In this document: piece by piece, positions 24,872-34,238 of the stretch | How the letters are laid out: each line of letters begins with the position of its first letter | Numbering within the stretch: position 1 is the first letter of the stretch | NCBI GenBank assembly: GCA_963169165.1 | Contig: CAUJFL010000373.1 | Coordinates: forward strand, 1 to 62,006 | Length of the DNA: 62,006 nt | DNA from: Myxococcota bacterium | Lineage (GTDB): Bacteria > Myxococcota_A > Polyangia > Polyangiales > Polyangiaceae | Reading direction: 5' to 3' | Made by a program: the position numbers and the translations under genes | The notes under the pieces: generated by a model | Database searches by the model: none | What the model saw: the letters and a program-made list of their open reading frames with translations, nothing else | Told to the model about the DNA's origin: nothing

Positions 24872-25947
24872 ACCCGACCACGATCACGGCCGTCGACGCG
24901 CGCCCGTTCGACGCCGCGCTGCACGAACCGTTCGGCATCGCGGGCGGCGCGGCCGACGTCGCGCGCAACGTGCTGGTCACGGTCGAGCTCGCGGACGGCA
25001 CGCGCGGCTACGGTGAGGGCGCGCCGCTGACCCCGTACAACGGCGAGACTCAGCGGCAGACGCTCGACGCCCTCGCGAGGGCGACGCCCTCGACGCTCGG
25101 CGCCGACGCGCGCGCGTGGCGCGAGCTCGCGGCCGAAATCGCGCGCGCCGCGCCCTCTGCAGGCGCCGCGCGCTGCGCGCTCGAGACCGCGGTGCTCGAC
25201 GCCCTCACGAAGCGCGCTGGCATGCCGCTGTGGGCGCTGTTCGGCGGAGCGTCACGCGCGCTCGTGACCGACGTGACGATCCCCACGGGCTCGCTCGAGC
25301 ACGCGGCAGAGTCGGCCGCGCGGTGGCACGCGCGTGGGTTTCGCGCGCTGAAGGTCAAGGTGGGCGAGGCCGGCGCCGACGACGTCGCGCGCGTCGAGGC
25401 GATCGCGCGGAGCGCGCCCGGATGCGCGCTGTTGCTCGACGCCAACGCGTCGCTCGACGCCGACGGGGCGCTCTCGCTGACGCGCGCGCTGTCGGCGCGG
25501 GGCGTCGCGGTGTCGCTGCTCGAGCAGCCGGTCGCGAAGCACGATCTCGACGGCCTCCGGCGCGTGGCAGCGGGAGACGTGCCCGTCGCCGCCGACGAGA
25601 GCGCTGTCTTCGCCTCCGACGTCCCGCGGCTCGGGCTCGCCGCGCCGCACGTGGTCAACGTGAAGATCATGAAGGCCGGCGTGGTCGAGGCGCTCGACGC
25701 CGCCCTGGCGGCGCGTGCTCTCGGGCTGCGCCTGATGATCGGGGGGATGGTCGAGAGCCGCCTCGCGATGACCACGTCCGCGTGCCTCGCGGCAGGGCTC
25801 GGAGGGTTCTCGTTCGTCGATCTCGACACACCGATGTTCTTCGTCGACGAGCCGTTCGTCGGCGGGTTCGAGCAGCGCGGCCCCGAGCTCGACCTCACCG
25901 CTGTCACGGCGGGCCACGGCGTTTTGCCCCGCACCAAACCGAGGTAG
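24868..25947 (+). CDS. L-Ala-D/L-Glu-type dipeptide epimerase (enolase superfamily)
   Basis: This 359-residue protein has GTG 24868 overlapping the ATPase stop. Enolase-superfamily sites are clear: the acid/base KxK in RALKVKVGEA (about residue 165), metal ligands in LLLDANASL, LEQPVAKHD and VAADESAV, and the opposite lysine in NVKIMKAG. The end motif GGMVESRLAMT fits dipeptide epimerases, which interconvert L-Ala-D-Glu and L-Ala-L-Glu during recycling of peptidoglycan peptides. Other dipeptides are possible. It is part of the same coupled run as the RavA-like gene. Confidence 0.88.
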   Translation: MNPTTITAVDARPFDAALHEPFGIAGGAADVARNVLVTVELADGTRGYGEGAPLTPYNGETQRQTLDALARATPSTLGADARAWRELAAEIARAAPSAGAARCALETAVLDALTKRAGMPLWALFGGASRALVTDVTIPTGSLEHAAESAARWHARGFRALKVKVGEAGADDVARVEAIARSAPGCALLLDANASLDADGALSLTRALSARGVAVSLLEQPVAKHDLDGLRRVAAGDVPVAADESAVFASDVPRLGLAAPHVVNVKIMKAGVVEALDAALAARALGLRLMIGGMVESRLAMTTSACLAAGLGGFSFVDLDTPMFFVDEPFVGGFEQRGPELDLTAVTAGHGVLPRTKPR

Positions 25948-25959
25948 ACGCGATCGTCG

Positions 25960-26457
25960 ATGCGTCACCTGTCGCTCGCCGTCGTCGTCGTCGCCCTGCT
26001 GGCCTGCGACTCGAAGCCCACACCGAAGGCGGAGCCGGCGACCTCGACCAAGTCATCGCCGCTGTCGAAGCCGCGGTTCGACAAGGCCCCCGCGGGCGAA
26101 GACTTCGCCGCCATCGCGCGCGCGCGACGCGACGCCGCCGAGTCGGCGGGGCGGAGGTTGCTCGTCTACGTCGGCGCCTCGTGGTGCGAGCCCTGCCAGC
26201 ACTTTCACCGCGCGGTCGAGGCCGGCAAGCTCGACGACGCCTTCGCTGGCGTCACCTTCCTCGAGCTCGACGTCGAGGCCGATCGCGCGCGCCTGCTCGG
26301 CGCTGGCTACGCGAGCAAGTACATCCCGCTGTTCGCGGCGCCCGGCCCAGACGGTCGCATGACCCGGTTCATCGTGGGCTCGATCAAGGGCGACGGCGCC
26401 GTCGCCGAGATCACGCCGCGACTCCGACGTCTCCTCGACGACGCGAGGCCGCGATGA
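25960..26457 (+). CDS. thioredoxin-fold lipoprotein
   Basis: This 165-residue protein starts with ATG. Its lipobox (VALLACDS) is followed by a Lys/Pro/Ser linker, then LLVYVGASWCEPCQHFHRAV with the CxxC pair and DVEADRARLLGAGYASKYIPLFA, where the cis-proline follows Ile. It is probably an extracytoplasmic disulphide reductase. It follows the epimerase by 12 bp, and its stop overlaps the esterase start, so it belongs to the run that begins with the RavA-like ATPase. Confidence 0.86.
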   Translation: MRHLSLAVVVVALLACDSKPTPKAEPATSTKSSPLSKPRFDKAPAGEDFAAIARARRDAAESAGRRLLVYVGASWCEPCQHFHRAVEAGKLDDAFAGVTFLELDVEADRARLLGAGYASKYIPLFAAPGPDGRMTRFIVGSIKGDGAVAEITPRLRRLLDDARPR

Positions 26458-27221
26458 AGATCACGCGACGAGCGCCGGCGCGCGTCGGCAGGCTGTTCTC
26501 CGAGCCGCTCGCCATCCCTGGCTTCGCGCCCCGACGGCTGCGCGTGTACCTGCCCGCTGGCCACGACGACCGCGATCTGCGGCCGCTGCTCGTGATGTTC
26601 GACGGGCAGAACGTCTTCGATCACGAGTCATCGTTCTCGGGAGGCTGGCTCGCGCACGAGGCCGTCGAGCGGCTGGCGCGCCGACGCCCGCACCCGATCG
26701 TGGTCGGCGTGGAGCACGGCGGCGACTCACGCTTGTCCGAGCTGTCACCGTGGCCCATCAAGGGTCAGCCGGGTCGCGCGGACGACTTCGTCGGCTTCAT
26801 CGCGCGCGAGCTCGTGCCGACGCTCCGACGAAGATTTCGGATCGTCGACGGGCCGCTCGGGGTCTTGCTCGGCGGCTCGTCGATGGGCGGGCTCGCCGCG
26901 ACGTGGGGCCACCTCACCCACCCCGACGCGTTCGGCGGCGCGCTCGCGATGTCGCCGTCGTTCTGGGTCGGCGGCGCGCGGATGCAGTCGCTCGCGCGCG
27001 CGGCGCGGCCCGGCGTCTCGCAGATCTACCTCGACTGCGGGCGCGGCGAGGGCGACGGCAAGATGGCGCCGCTGGTCGAGAGGGTCGCCGGCGCGCTCGC
27101 CGAGCAGGGCTACGACGACGAACACCTGAAGGTCCGCATCGACGCGCGCGGCACCCACTCGGAGGCGTCGTGGCGACGCCGCCTCGTGCCCGCGCTGCGC
27201 TGGTTCTATCGCGGGCGATGA
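26454..27221 (+). CDS. alpha/beta-hydrolase, putative esterase (Fes/esterase-D type)
   Basis: This 255-residue protein starts with ATG overlapping the thioredoxin stop. It has RRLRVYLPAGHDD, LLVMFDGQNVFDHESSFSGGW, the nucleophile elbow LLGGSSMGGLAATW with Ser in GSSMG, and a late GTHSEASWRRRL that supplies the His. This is the putative-esterase family that also contains enterochelin esterases. Substrate is unknown. There is no signal peptide. Its stop overlaps the next ATG, so expression with the membrane protein downstream is coupled. Confidence 0.86.
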   Translation: MKITRRAPARVGRLFSEPLAIPGFAPRRLRVYLPAGHDDRDLRPLLVMFDGQNVFDHESSFSGGWLAHEAVERLARRRPHPIVVGVEHGGDSRLSELSPWPIKGQPGRADDFVGFIARELVPTLRRRFRIVDGPLGVLLGGSSMGGLAATWGHLTHPDAFGGALAMSPSFWVGGARMQSLARAARPGVSQIYLDCGRGEGDGKMAPLVERVAGALAEQGYDDEHLKVRIDARGTHSEASWRRRLVPALRWFYRGR

Positions 27222-28957
27222 CGCGCGCGGGGCGACAGAGGGCGCTCCCCCTCGCGGCGTTCGCCCTGCTCGCCGCCGCCTTCACGTCGCCGCTGTTCTC
27301 GCGTCCGATGCACCTCGGACACGGAGACTGGCTCTGGTTCCACTTCACGTGGGACAGCGCGCGCCGCACGATCGTCGGCTTTCACGAGCTGCCGTGGTGG
27401 AACCCCTACGCGTGCGGCGGCTCGCTGGGCGTCGCCAACCCGCAGAGCTTCGGGTTCTCGCCGCTGTTCTGGCTGCTCTTGCCGCTGCCGACCGCCCTCG
27501 CCATGAAGTGCTACCTGGCGCTCTGCACCTTCCTCGCGCTGTGGGGAATGTGGGAGCTGGCCGCTTGGCACCGCGCGCGCGGACCGTTCGCGCTCGTCGC
27601 GGCGGTCCTGTTCGGTTGCTCCGGGACGCTCGGGTGGCACCTGAACGGTCAGACCTCGATGGCCGCGTTCGCTGGCCTGCCGTGGCTCGCGCTGTTCGTG
27701 CTCCGAGCCAGGCGAGATCTGCGGTTCGCGCTCGCCGCCGGCGGGGTGCTGGCGACGATGACGCTGTCGGGGGGCGTGTACCCGACCGCGTTCGGCGCGC
27801 TCCTGATCGGCGCGCTGAGCGCCTTCTCGATCCTCGAATCGCCGCGCGCGTGGGCGCGGATGGCGATCGCGGCGACGGCGTCGCTCACCGCGTTCGCCGC
27901 GTTCGCCGCGGTGAAGCTCGCCCCGATGCTCGAGTTCCTGCGTGATCACGGGCGCCCCGTCGGTCGTGACGACGCGATCTCGCCGTCGCTGCTGTTGCCG
28001 ATGCTGCTCGAGCGGCGCACGACCGAGACGCAGCTCTGGCCGCACGTCGGGTACATCTACGCGTGGTGGGGTGAGTACGGAAACTACGTCGGCTGGGCGG
28101 GGCTCGCGCTCATCACGACGCTCGCCGCGCTGTCGGGCAAGCGAGGTCGCGTCGCGCTCGCGCTGGCCGCGCTGGGGCTCGCGCTCGTGCTCGGCGACCA
28201 CGGGCCGTTGTCGCCTTACGCGTGGCTGCGCAAGCTGCCGATGTTCTCGTCGCTGCGGGTGCCGACCCGGCACTGGATCCTGGTCGATCTCGGCCTCGCG
28301 CTCGCCGTCGCGATGGGCGGGGCGCGGCTCTCGCTCACCCGACGGAGGTGGGCCCCTCCGCTGTACGCTGCGCTGTTGTTCACCTCGACGTGGGTCGTCG
28401 TGGACCTCGTGCAGACCAACGGGATCGCGATCTTCGCCGGCGCGATGCAGACGCCGCCCGCGCCGCGCGACGAGCCGCCGGCGCCGATCCGACAGGAGCG
28501 CGGCGAGGCGCACGCGATGTACCGCTACCCGCCGCGCAACCTGGGGACGCTCGCGTGCTTCGACGAGGTCACGGTCGAGCGCTCGCCGCGGCTCCGCGCG
28601 CGCCTGCCGAGCGAGCTCAGCGTCGAGCCGCGCGGAGCAGGCGTCGCGCGGCTCGTCGCGTGGTCGCCGACCTCGATCTCGCTCGACCTCGATCTGGCGT
28701 CAGCGGCGCGCGTCGCGGTCAACCAGAACGGCTATCGCGGCTGGCGGGTCGAAGGCGCCACGCTCGAGGTCGTCGAGCACCAGCTCGGCGTGCGCGCGCC
28801 TCCGGGCCGTCACCGCGTGCGGCTGTGGTACCGCCCGCGCGGCTACGAATGGGGGGTCGGCGTCACGCTCGGCGCGGTCGCGCTGTCGCTGGTCGTCGCC
28901 GCGCGCGCGCTCAGGGCTTGGGCCCGTGCCGGTCGCCGAAGCGCGCCTGCATGGTGA
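27218..28957 (+). CDS. YfhO-like multispanning membrane protein
   Basis: This 579-residue protein starts with ATG 27218 inside the esterase stop. It has about ten to twelve hydrophobic helices, with the family signatures LPWWNPYACGGSLGVANPQ, SGTLGWHLNGQ and FSSLRVPTRHWIL. A C-terminal extracytoplasmic beta domain follows (VAVNQNGYRGWRVEG). The same layout occurs in YfhO, which is linked to lipoteichoic acid glycosylation. A GT-C-type glycosyltransferase role is plausible, with an unknown acceptor. The 3' end overlaps the convergent 88-residue gene by 47 bp. Confidence 0.8.
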   Translation: MTRAGRQRALPLAAFALLAAAFTSPLFSRPMHLGHGDWLWFHFTWDSARRTIVGFHELPWWNPYACGGSLGVANPQSFGFSPLFWLLLPLPTALAMKCYLALCTFLALWGMWELAAWHRARGPFALVAAVLFGCSGTLGWHLNGQTSMAAFAGLPWLALFVLRARRDLRFALAAGGVLATMTLSGGVYPTAFGALLIGALSAFSILESPRAWARMAIAATASLTAFAAFAAVKLAPMLEFLRDHGRPVGRDDAISPSLLLPMLLERRTTETQLWPHVGYIYAWWGEYGNYVGWAGLALITTLAALSGKRGRVALALAALGLALVLGDHGPLSPYAWLRKLPMFSSLRVPTRHWILVDLGLALAVAMGGARLSLTRRRWAPPLYAALLFTSTWVVVDLVQTNGIAIFAGAMQTPPAPRDEPPAPIRQERGEAHAMYRYPPRNLGTLACFDEVTVERSPRLRARLPSELSVEPRGAGVARLVAWSPTSISLDLDLASAARVAVNQNGYRGWRVEGATLEVVEHQLGVRAPPGRHRVRLWYRPRGYEWGVGVTLGAVALSLVVAARALRAWARAGRRSAPAW

Positions 28958-29177
28958 GCAGGCCGCGCTGGCACGCTGACTCGTCGCGCTTGCGGCGCGC
29001 GAGCTGCCCCATCGTGGCCATCGCCCGCGCTCGCAGCTCGCAGCAGGACAGCTCGGGGTGGCACAGCAGCTCGGCGAGCGCCGCGAGCTGCGCCTTTCGG
29101 CCCTCCTCGCACTCATCCTCGGCGCAGACGCGCGCGATCAGCGCGTCGAGCCGGGTCTCGACCTCAGAGTGGGCCAA
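28911..29177 (-). CDS. small Cys-containing helical protein after ftsK
   Basis: This 88-residue protein uses TTG 29177, five bases after a GAGGTG, and overlaps the ftsK end by 14 bp. The sequence is helical and charged with four scattered cysteines (VCAEDECEEGRK, LLCHPELSCCELRAR) and a basic C-terminus. I do not recognise it. Translational coupling to ftsK and the clean Shine-Dalgarno make it credible. Overlap with the convergent membrane-protein gene (28911-28957) is a caution. Confidence 0.55.
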   Translation of the reverse strand: MAHSEVETRLDALIARVCAEDECEEGRKAQLAALAELLCHPELSCCELRARAMATMGQLARRKRDESACQRGLLTMQARFGDRHGPKP

Positions 29178-31770
29178 TCAGCACCTCACGATCCTTCGAC
29201 CCGTTGGCCGGGCCCACCACGCCGCGCTTTTCCATCGTCTCGACGATCTTGGCGGCCCGGTTGTAGCCCAGACCGAGCTTGCGTTGTAGCCACGAAGTCG
29301 AGCATCGTCGAGTCTCCGCCACGACACGGACCGCGTCGTCGTAGCGAGAATCGAGCTCCCCGTCCTCGTCGGGGGCGCCGCCGTCGTCGTCGTCGTCGCG
29401 GCTCTTCACGATCGACTCGTCCCACACCGGCTCGCCCTGCGACCGCAGGTGCGCCGTCACGCGGTCGACCTCTTCCTCGCTGACGAACGGACACTGCACG
29501 CGGCGGGTGTCGTTGGTCCCGTTCAGCTTGACCAGCATGTCGCCGCGGCCGAGCAGGTGCTCGGCGCCCATCTCGTCGAGGATCGTGCGGCTGTCGACCT
29601 TCTGCGCCACACGGAAGCCGATGCGCGTCGGGAAATTCGCCTTGATCATGCCGGTGATGACGTCGACGCTCGGGCGCTGCGTCGCCAGGATCACGTGCAT
29701 GCCGGCCGCGCGGGCCTTCTGAGCGAGACGCGCGATCGCGCTCTCGACGTCCTTTCCCTGCTGCATCATCAGGTCGGCGAACTCGTCGACGACGATCACG
29801 ATGAACGGGATCCGCTCGGGCAGCTTCGGCGGCTCGCGCTCGGCGCCCAGCTCGACCACCACGCCGTCCTCGGTGACGGTCGACGGCTCGGGCGGCGGCT
29901 CGAACCCCTTCACCTCGCCGCGGCGCGCGCGGTCGACCCACGCGTTGTAGGTGCCGATGTTCTTCGTGCCGGCCGTCGCGAACAGCTGGTAGCGCCGCTC
30001 CATCTCGTCGACGGCCCATTTCAGCGCGTTGGCCGCCTGCTTCATGTCGGTGACGACCGGCAGCAAGAGGTGCGGGATGCGATCGAACGGCGCCAGCTCG
30101 ACCACCTTCGGATCGATCATCAAGAGGCGCAGCTCCTCGGGCGTGCGCCGCATCAGCAAGCTGACGAGCATCACGTTGAGCCCGACGCTCTTCCCGGCGC
30201 CGGTCGCGCCCGCCACGATGACGTGCGGCATCGACGCGAGATCCGCGTAGAACGGGGCGCCCACGATGTCGCGGCCGAGCACGCATGGCAGCGGCGCGGC
30301 GAGCTCTTGAAAGCGCCGGTCCTCGACGAGCTCGCGGAGGTTGACGGGGATGCGCTCGCGGTTCGGCAGCTCGAAGCCGATGCGGCCCTTGCCGGGGATC
30401 GGCGCGATGATGCGCACCTTGCACTCGAGCCCGAGCGCGAGATCGTCCGCCAGCCCGGCGACCTTGCTGACCTTCGTGCCCTCGGCCGGGACGACCTCGA
30501 AGGTCGAGACGGTCGGCCCGGTGTGGATGTCGGCGACGGTGCCGCGGACGCCGTAGTCGGACAGCACCTTCTCCAGCTTCTTCGCGCGCTCGAGCAGCGC
30601 GTCGCGATCCTCGCGCACGATGGTGGGCGGCGGCCGCTCGAGCAGCTCCGAGCTCGGCATCACGAACCCAACCTTGTCGGGCTGGGGCTCGACGAGGCGC
30701 TTCTTCGGCTTCTCCGGCGCGAGCTCCTGCGCGTGATCGACGATCATCGGCCCCGCGGGCGCGGCGACCGCGCGAGCGGGCTTCGGCGCGGCGGGCGGCG
30801 CGGACTCGTCCGGCGCTCCTTCATCGTCATCGCTCGCGTCGTCGTCGTCCGAGTCGGCAGCAGGCGGCGTGGGGCTAGGCTCCTTCACGCGGCGAACCGC
30901 GCGCTTCTTCGGCTTGTCAACGGGCGCGTCCGGCTCGACGGGCGTCGCGGCGCGGGCCGCGTCGACGCAGAGGACAGGTGGCGCGTCCGGCGTCTCCTTG
31001 TCGAGCAGCGGCAGAAACTCGTCGGCGTCGACGGCAGGGTGAATCAGCGGCTGCGCCTCACGCCGCTGCGCCTCCTCGCGCGCGCGGCGGATCTCGGCGG
31101 CGCGCTCCCACGCCTCGGCGACCGCGCGCGCGCCGCTCTTCGCGCGGGTCGCCGCCTCGGTCGTCCCACGGATCGCGCGATCGGCTGAGTCGATGAACGA
31201 GAAGCTGCGGCGCGCGATGAGCACGAGGCCGATCGCGGTGAGGCCGATCAGGAAGCTCCCGACGGTCGAGAACGCAGAGCGCAAGATCTCGCCGAACAGC
31301 TCGCCGACCGCGCCCGCCGCGGGCATCTCGCCGAACGCGGTCAGCTTGGGCGCCGCGACCTGCACGAGCGCCGAGCCGATCAAGAGCACGAGGAAATCGC
31401 CCGTGAGCCGCGCGACGTTGGTGATCCCCGCGCGCCCTCTCAGCAGCGGCCACGCGAACCACATCAGCTCGAACGGCAGCACCACCGCGGCGACGCCCAC
31501 CGTGCCGAGGAGCATCCGCGCCCAGCTCGCGCCCGCCGGGCCCATCCAGTCGGCGCCCGCGAGCTCTGGGTCGTGCGGGCTCCCACGGAACGACAGGAGC
31601 GCGAGCGCCGTCGCGATCGAGCCGACGAACAGCAAGAGCGCGGCGGTCTCCCTGCCGCGGGCGAGCGCGCGCGCGGTGCGGTCGTCGAAGGGCGGCGGCG
31701 GAGGGTCCGAGTCCTTCGTCGCCGGGCCGTCGGAGACGGCGGCGCGCCGGGGAGCGAAGAGCGTGGCCAT
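29164..31770 (-). CDS. ftsK: DNA translocase FtsK/SpoIIIE family
   Basis: From ATG 31770 the product has 868 residues. Four hydrophobic segments lie in the first 210 residues. A long charged Pro/Lys/Asp linker runs to about 360 (KKRAVRRVKEPSPTPP, DSDDDDASDDDEGAPDE). The motor follows: FEVVPAEGTKVSKVAGLADDLA, Walker A in VAGATGAGKSVGLN, Walker B in VIVVDEFADLMM, LATQRPSVDVITG. The C-terminal gamma winged helix is VVAETRRCSTSWLQRKLGLGYNRA. FtsK pumps DNA at the division septum, resolving chromosome dimers with XerCD. It is preceded by a NUDIX gene and three TolQ/TolR-like genes in one direction. Confidence 0.94.
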   Translation of the reverse strand: MATLFAPRRAAVSDGPATKDSDPPPPPFDDRTARALARGRETAALLLFVGSIATALALLSFRGSPHDPELAGADWMGPAGASWARMLLGTVGVAAVVLPFELMWFAWPLLRGRAGITNVARLTGDFLVLLIGSALVQVAAPKLTAFGEMPAAGAVGELFGEILRSAFSTVGSFLIGLTAIGLVLIARRSFSFIDSADRAIRGTTEAATRAKSGARAVAEAWERAAEIRRAREEAQRREAQPLIHPAVDADEFLPLLDKETPDAPPVLCVDAARAATPVEPDAPVDKPKKRAVRRVKEPSPTPPAADSDDDDASDDDEGAPDESAPPAAPKPARAVAAPAGPMIVDHAQELAPEKPKKRLVEPQPDKVGFVMPSSELLERPPPTIVREDRDALLERAKKLEKVLSDYGVRGTVADIHTGPTVSTFEVVPAEGTKVSKVAGLADDLALGLECKVRIIAPIPGKGRIGFELPNRERIPVNLRELVEDRRFQELAAPLPCVLGRDIVGAPFYADLASMPHVIVAGATGAGKSVGLNVMLVSLLMRRTPEELRLLMIDPKVVELAPFDRIPHLLLPVVTDMKQAANALKWAVDEMERRYQLFATAGTKNIGTYNAWVDRARRGEVKGFEPPPEPSTVTEDGVVVELGAEREPPKLPERIPFIVIVVDEFADLMMQQGKDVESAIARLAQKARAAGMHVILATQRPSVDVITGMIKANFPTRIGFRVAQKVDSRTILDEMGAEHLLGRGDMLVKLNGTNDTRRVQCPFVSEEEVDRVTAHLRSQGEPVWDESIVKSRDDDDDGGAPDEDGELDSRYDDAVRVVAETRRCSTSWLQRKLGLGYNRAAKIVETMEKRGVVGPANGSKDREVLIGPL

Positions 31771-31823
31771 GAGCCCAGGCGCCGAGATATCGCCCCGTGA
31801 CTCGAGGGGCCAACTTCGACGGG

Positions 31824-32303
31824 CTACTCGAAGATCGGACGAGGCGCGCGCTCGGCCGCGAGAAAATCTTCGCAGCCCATCGCCAGCGCGCTCGGCCTCG
31901 CGTCGTCGGCGAAGAAGCGCGCCTCGCGGATCTCGAGCGGGTTCTTCGGGCCGCGCGCGACGTCGTCGACGACGGCCGCCACGACCGTCGTGACAGCGTG
32001 AAAGCGCGGATCTCGATCGGGCCGGGAGAACACGCCGAGCACGGCCCCGAGCGACACCACACGCGCGCCCGCCTCTTCGTCGAGCTCGCGGTGGGCCGTC
32101 GACACGAGCGTCTCTCCCCACTCGACCGTGCCCCCCGGCAACGCCCAGGTCCCCGTGTCCGCGCGACGGATGAGCAGCAAGTCGCCGTTGGAGCGCCGCG
32201 CGACGACGCACAAGCCCACGACAGGCCGACGCAGGATGTGGCGCCCGACCTCCTTCGCGAGCGTGAGCGCGCCTCGCGGCAGCAGCGTCAGCGGGCCAGG
32301 CAC
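31824..32303 (-). CDS. NUDIX hydrolase
   Basis: This 159-residue protein starts with GTG 32303. The NUDIX box reads [24 protein letters not shown], with the G-x5-E-x7-REUXEE pattern intact. NUDIX enzymes cut nucleoside diphosphates linked to another group; the substrate cannot be told. The N-terminus has [11 protein letters not shown], then [13 protein letters not shown], the usual start of the fold. It lies 16 bp after the second TolR-like gene and 53 bp before ftsK on the same strand. Confidence 0.9.
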   Translation of the reverse strand: MPGPLTLLPRGALTLAKEVGRHILRRPVVGLCVVARRSNGDLLLIRRADTGTWALPGGTVEWGETLVSTAHRELDEEAGARVVSLGAVLGVFSRPDRDPRFHAVTTVVAAVVDDVARGPKNPLEIREARFFADDARPSALAMGCEDFLAAERAPRPIFE

Positions 32304-32319
32304 GTCGCCGGGCCCGCGC

Positions 32320-32949
32320 TCACTTGCCGGCGGCGGCGTTCGAGCCCGCGCCCGTCATCACCATCAGGTGAAACTTGCCGAACTGCGACTGCCCCAGCGT
32401 GTAGAGCACCTCGAGCAGCAGGCGGTACGGCGTGGTCGCGTCCGCGATGATGATCGCCTCGCTCTTGTCGTCGAGGCCCTTGGCCTTGCGGACCTGCTTG
32501 TCGACCTCTCGAACCGACTGCAGCGCGTTGCGGAGCGGGATGATCTCGAGCGAGTTTGGGCTCGGCTTGTGGCGCGCGTCGACCCCGGACTGCGCGAGCG
32601 CCTCGCGGCTCGGCAGCATCAGGATCGGGCTGGGATCGTCGCCCACCAAGATCTGGCTCTTCGAGATCATGACGGCGATGCACTCTTCTTTGGGCTGCGA
32701 CGTCATCACCGACTTCGGGAGCTTGAGATCCTCGCTCTGCGGCGGCGCCGCCTGCGACGACGACATGCTCTTCAACAAGAAGACCAGGATGATGGTCATC
32801 ATATCCATCATCGCGGTGATGTTGAGAAAGTCGATCTCGGGGTCTTTTGCGTTCCGGCGGATCGCCTTGCGCAGCTCGGCCTTGAACTTGACGACCGAGG
32901 CGGCTTCGACCTTCTTCGCGGGGCGACCCGGGGCTCCTTGCTGGCTCAT
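32320..32949 (-). CDS. ExbD/TolR-family proton-channel subunit (second of two)
   Basis: This 209-residue protein starts with ATG. A basic cytoplasmic N-terminus ([19 protein letters not shown]) precedes the single membrane helix [19 protein letters not shown], whose Asp is the proton-carrying residue of ExbD/TolR proteins. A periplasmic domain of about 140 residues follows. It is separated by 18 bp from the first ExbD-like gene. The periplasmic domain is longer than in E. coli ExbD. It should work with the TolQ-like protein at 33552-34238. Confidence 0.88.
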   Translation of the reverse strand: MSQQGAPGRPAKKVEAASVVKFKAELRKAIRRNAKDPEIDFLNITAMMDMMTIILVFLLKSMSSSQAAPPQSEDLKLPKSVMTSQPKEECIAVMISKSQILVGDDPSPILMLPSREALAQSGVDARHKPSPNSLEIIPLRNALQSVREVDKQVRKAKGLDDKSEAIIIADATTPYRLLLEVLYTLGQSQFGKFHLMVMTGAGSNAAAGK

Positions 32950-32967
32950 GCGATCCTCTTCGTCAGC

Positions 32968-33525
32968 TCACTTGGCCACGCCGAAGTTCACGTCGGGGAA
33001 CAGCGGCTCGGGGTTCTCGCCCTCGGTCTCGCGCATGGCGTCCATCGCGCCGACCACGGTCTGATAGTCGATGCCGGGCTCGGCGATGATCTGCACGTTC
33101 GTCTCTTCCTTGAAGTCGGAGGACGCGTCCTTCAGCTTCTTCGCGCAGGCCTTCAGCGCCGCCCAGTCGTAGGTGCCCTCGCGCTTCTGCACGGTGAGGC
33201 CGGCGCCGATCTCGCAGCCGGGGCCGACGTTTCCGCCGGACGCCTTCAGCGACACGCCGTCAGCGACGATGAGCAGCGAGAGGTTCAGGCTGTTCTTCTC
33301 CTTGGCGCGGGTGCCAGCGCCGCCGCTCGACGGAGGGTTCGACTCGATCGTCGAGGTGAACACGGCGGGGATCGTCGCGAGCACGAACATCAGCACGTTC
33401 GTGACGATGTCGAGGAACGGGACGATGTTGAGCTCGCCCCCCGCCTCGGCCGGATCGTGCTCGTGCGGCTGCGACAGGCGGCGGATCTTGGAGCGCTGAG
33501 AGGGGCTGAGCGGTGCGTCGGCCAT
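32968..33525 (-). CDS. ExbD/TolR-family proton-channel subunit (first of two)
   Basis: This 185-residue protein starts with ATG. N-terminal SQRSKIRRLSQPHEHDPAEAGGELNI leads into the membrane helix NIVPFLDIVTNVLMFVLATIP, again with the conserved Asp. The periplasmic part is divergent from that of the following gene. It lies 26 bp after the TolQ-like gene. Two different TolR-type subunits with one TolQ-type subunit also form the myxobacterial AglRQS gliding motor channel; the likeness of layout is noted, not proven. Confidence 0.86.
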   Translation of the reverse strand: MADAPLSPSQRSKIRRLSQPHEHDPAEAGGELNIVPFLDIVTNVLMFVLATIPAVFTSTIESNPPSSGGAGTRAKEKNSLNLSLLIVADGVSLKASGGNVGPGCEIGAGLTVQKREGTYDWAALKACAKKLKDASSDFKEETNVQIIAEPGIDYQTVVGAMDAMRETEGENPEPLFPDVNFGVAK

Positions 33526-33551
33526 GGCGGGTGTCCCGGGGCGCGCTTCGC

Positions 33552-34238
33552 TCAGTAGCTCGGCTTGTTCGTGATCGTGAGGAGGTTGAACGTCCGCTCG
33601 GTGATGCTCTCCAGATCGTGCTGGATGTTCTTCGCGCGGGTGTGCAGCAACACGTGCGTGATCATGCAGAACACGGCGATGCCGAGGCCGAGCGCCGTGT
33701 TGTACATGGCCTCTGCGATGCCGAGCGAGAGCAGGCGCTGCTTGTCTGCGGCCGAGAGGCCCGGGCGGCCGACGGCGGCGAACGTGCCGATCAGACCGGA
33801 GACGGTGCCGAGCAGACCGATCAGCGTCGCGATGTTCGCGAGCGACCAGAGCGCGCCGATGCGCTTCTCGGCGGCGGGCTTCAGCTCGGACAGCTTCTCG
33901 CTGAGCGCCGCGTCGATCTCGCTCTCGCCCTTGTTGGCGTGCGTAAGGCCGGATTTGACGAGCTGCAGGATGGGGAAGTCGCTCGCCTCGCAGAGCTTGA
34001 TCGCGCGGTCGATGTTGCCGGCCGCGACGAGCTTCTTGACCTGAGCGAAGAACTCCTTCGAGTTCACGCGGTACTTGGTCATCTGAAAGATGAAGCGCTC
34101 GATGACGATGGTGAGCACGACGGCGGAGGTGATCAGGTTCCCGACCAGGAAGGCCGGGTTCTCCTTCATCGCCGCGGTGAACGAGACATCGCTACCGCCG
34201 CTCGACGCCGCCGCCGCGGCCAACATCAACAGGTTCAT
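33552..34238 (-). CDS. MotA/TolQ/ExbB-family proton channel protein
   Basis: This 228-residue protein starts with ATG. Three membrane helices are visible: LVGNLITSAVVLTIVIERFIF, IGALWSLANIATLIGLLGTVSGLIGTF and GIAEAMYNTALGLGIAVFCMI. The last two carry the family GLLGTVxG and EAxxxTxxGL motifs. It would form the pore with the two TolR-like proteins and convert proton flow to movement or energy transfer. No TonB or TolA gene is nearby. It starts a unit of six genes ending after ftsK. Confidence 0.9.
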   Translation of the reverse strand: MNLLMLAAAAASSGGSDVSFTAAMKENPAFLVGNLITSAVVLTIVIERFIFQMTKYRVNSKEFFAQVKKLVAAGNIDRAIKLCEASDFPILQLVKSGLTHANKGESEIDAALSEKLSELKPAAEKRIGALWSLANIATLIGLLGTVSGLIGTFAAVGRPGLSAADKQRLLSLGIAEAMYNTALGLGIAVFCMITHVLLHTRAKNIQHDLESITERTFNLLTITNKPSY

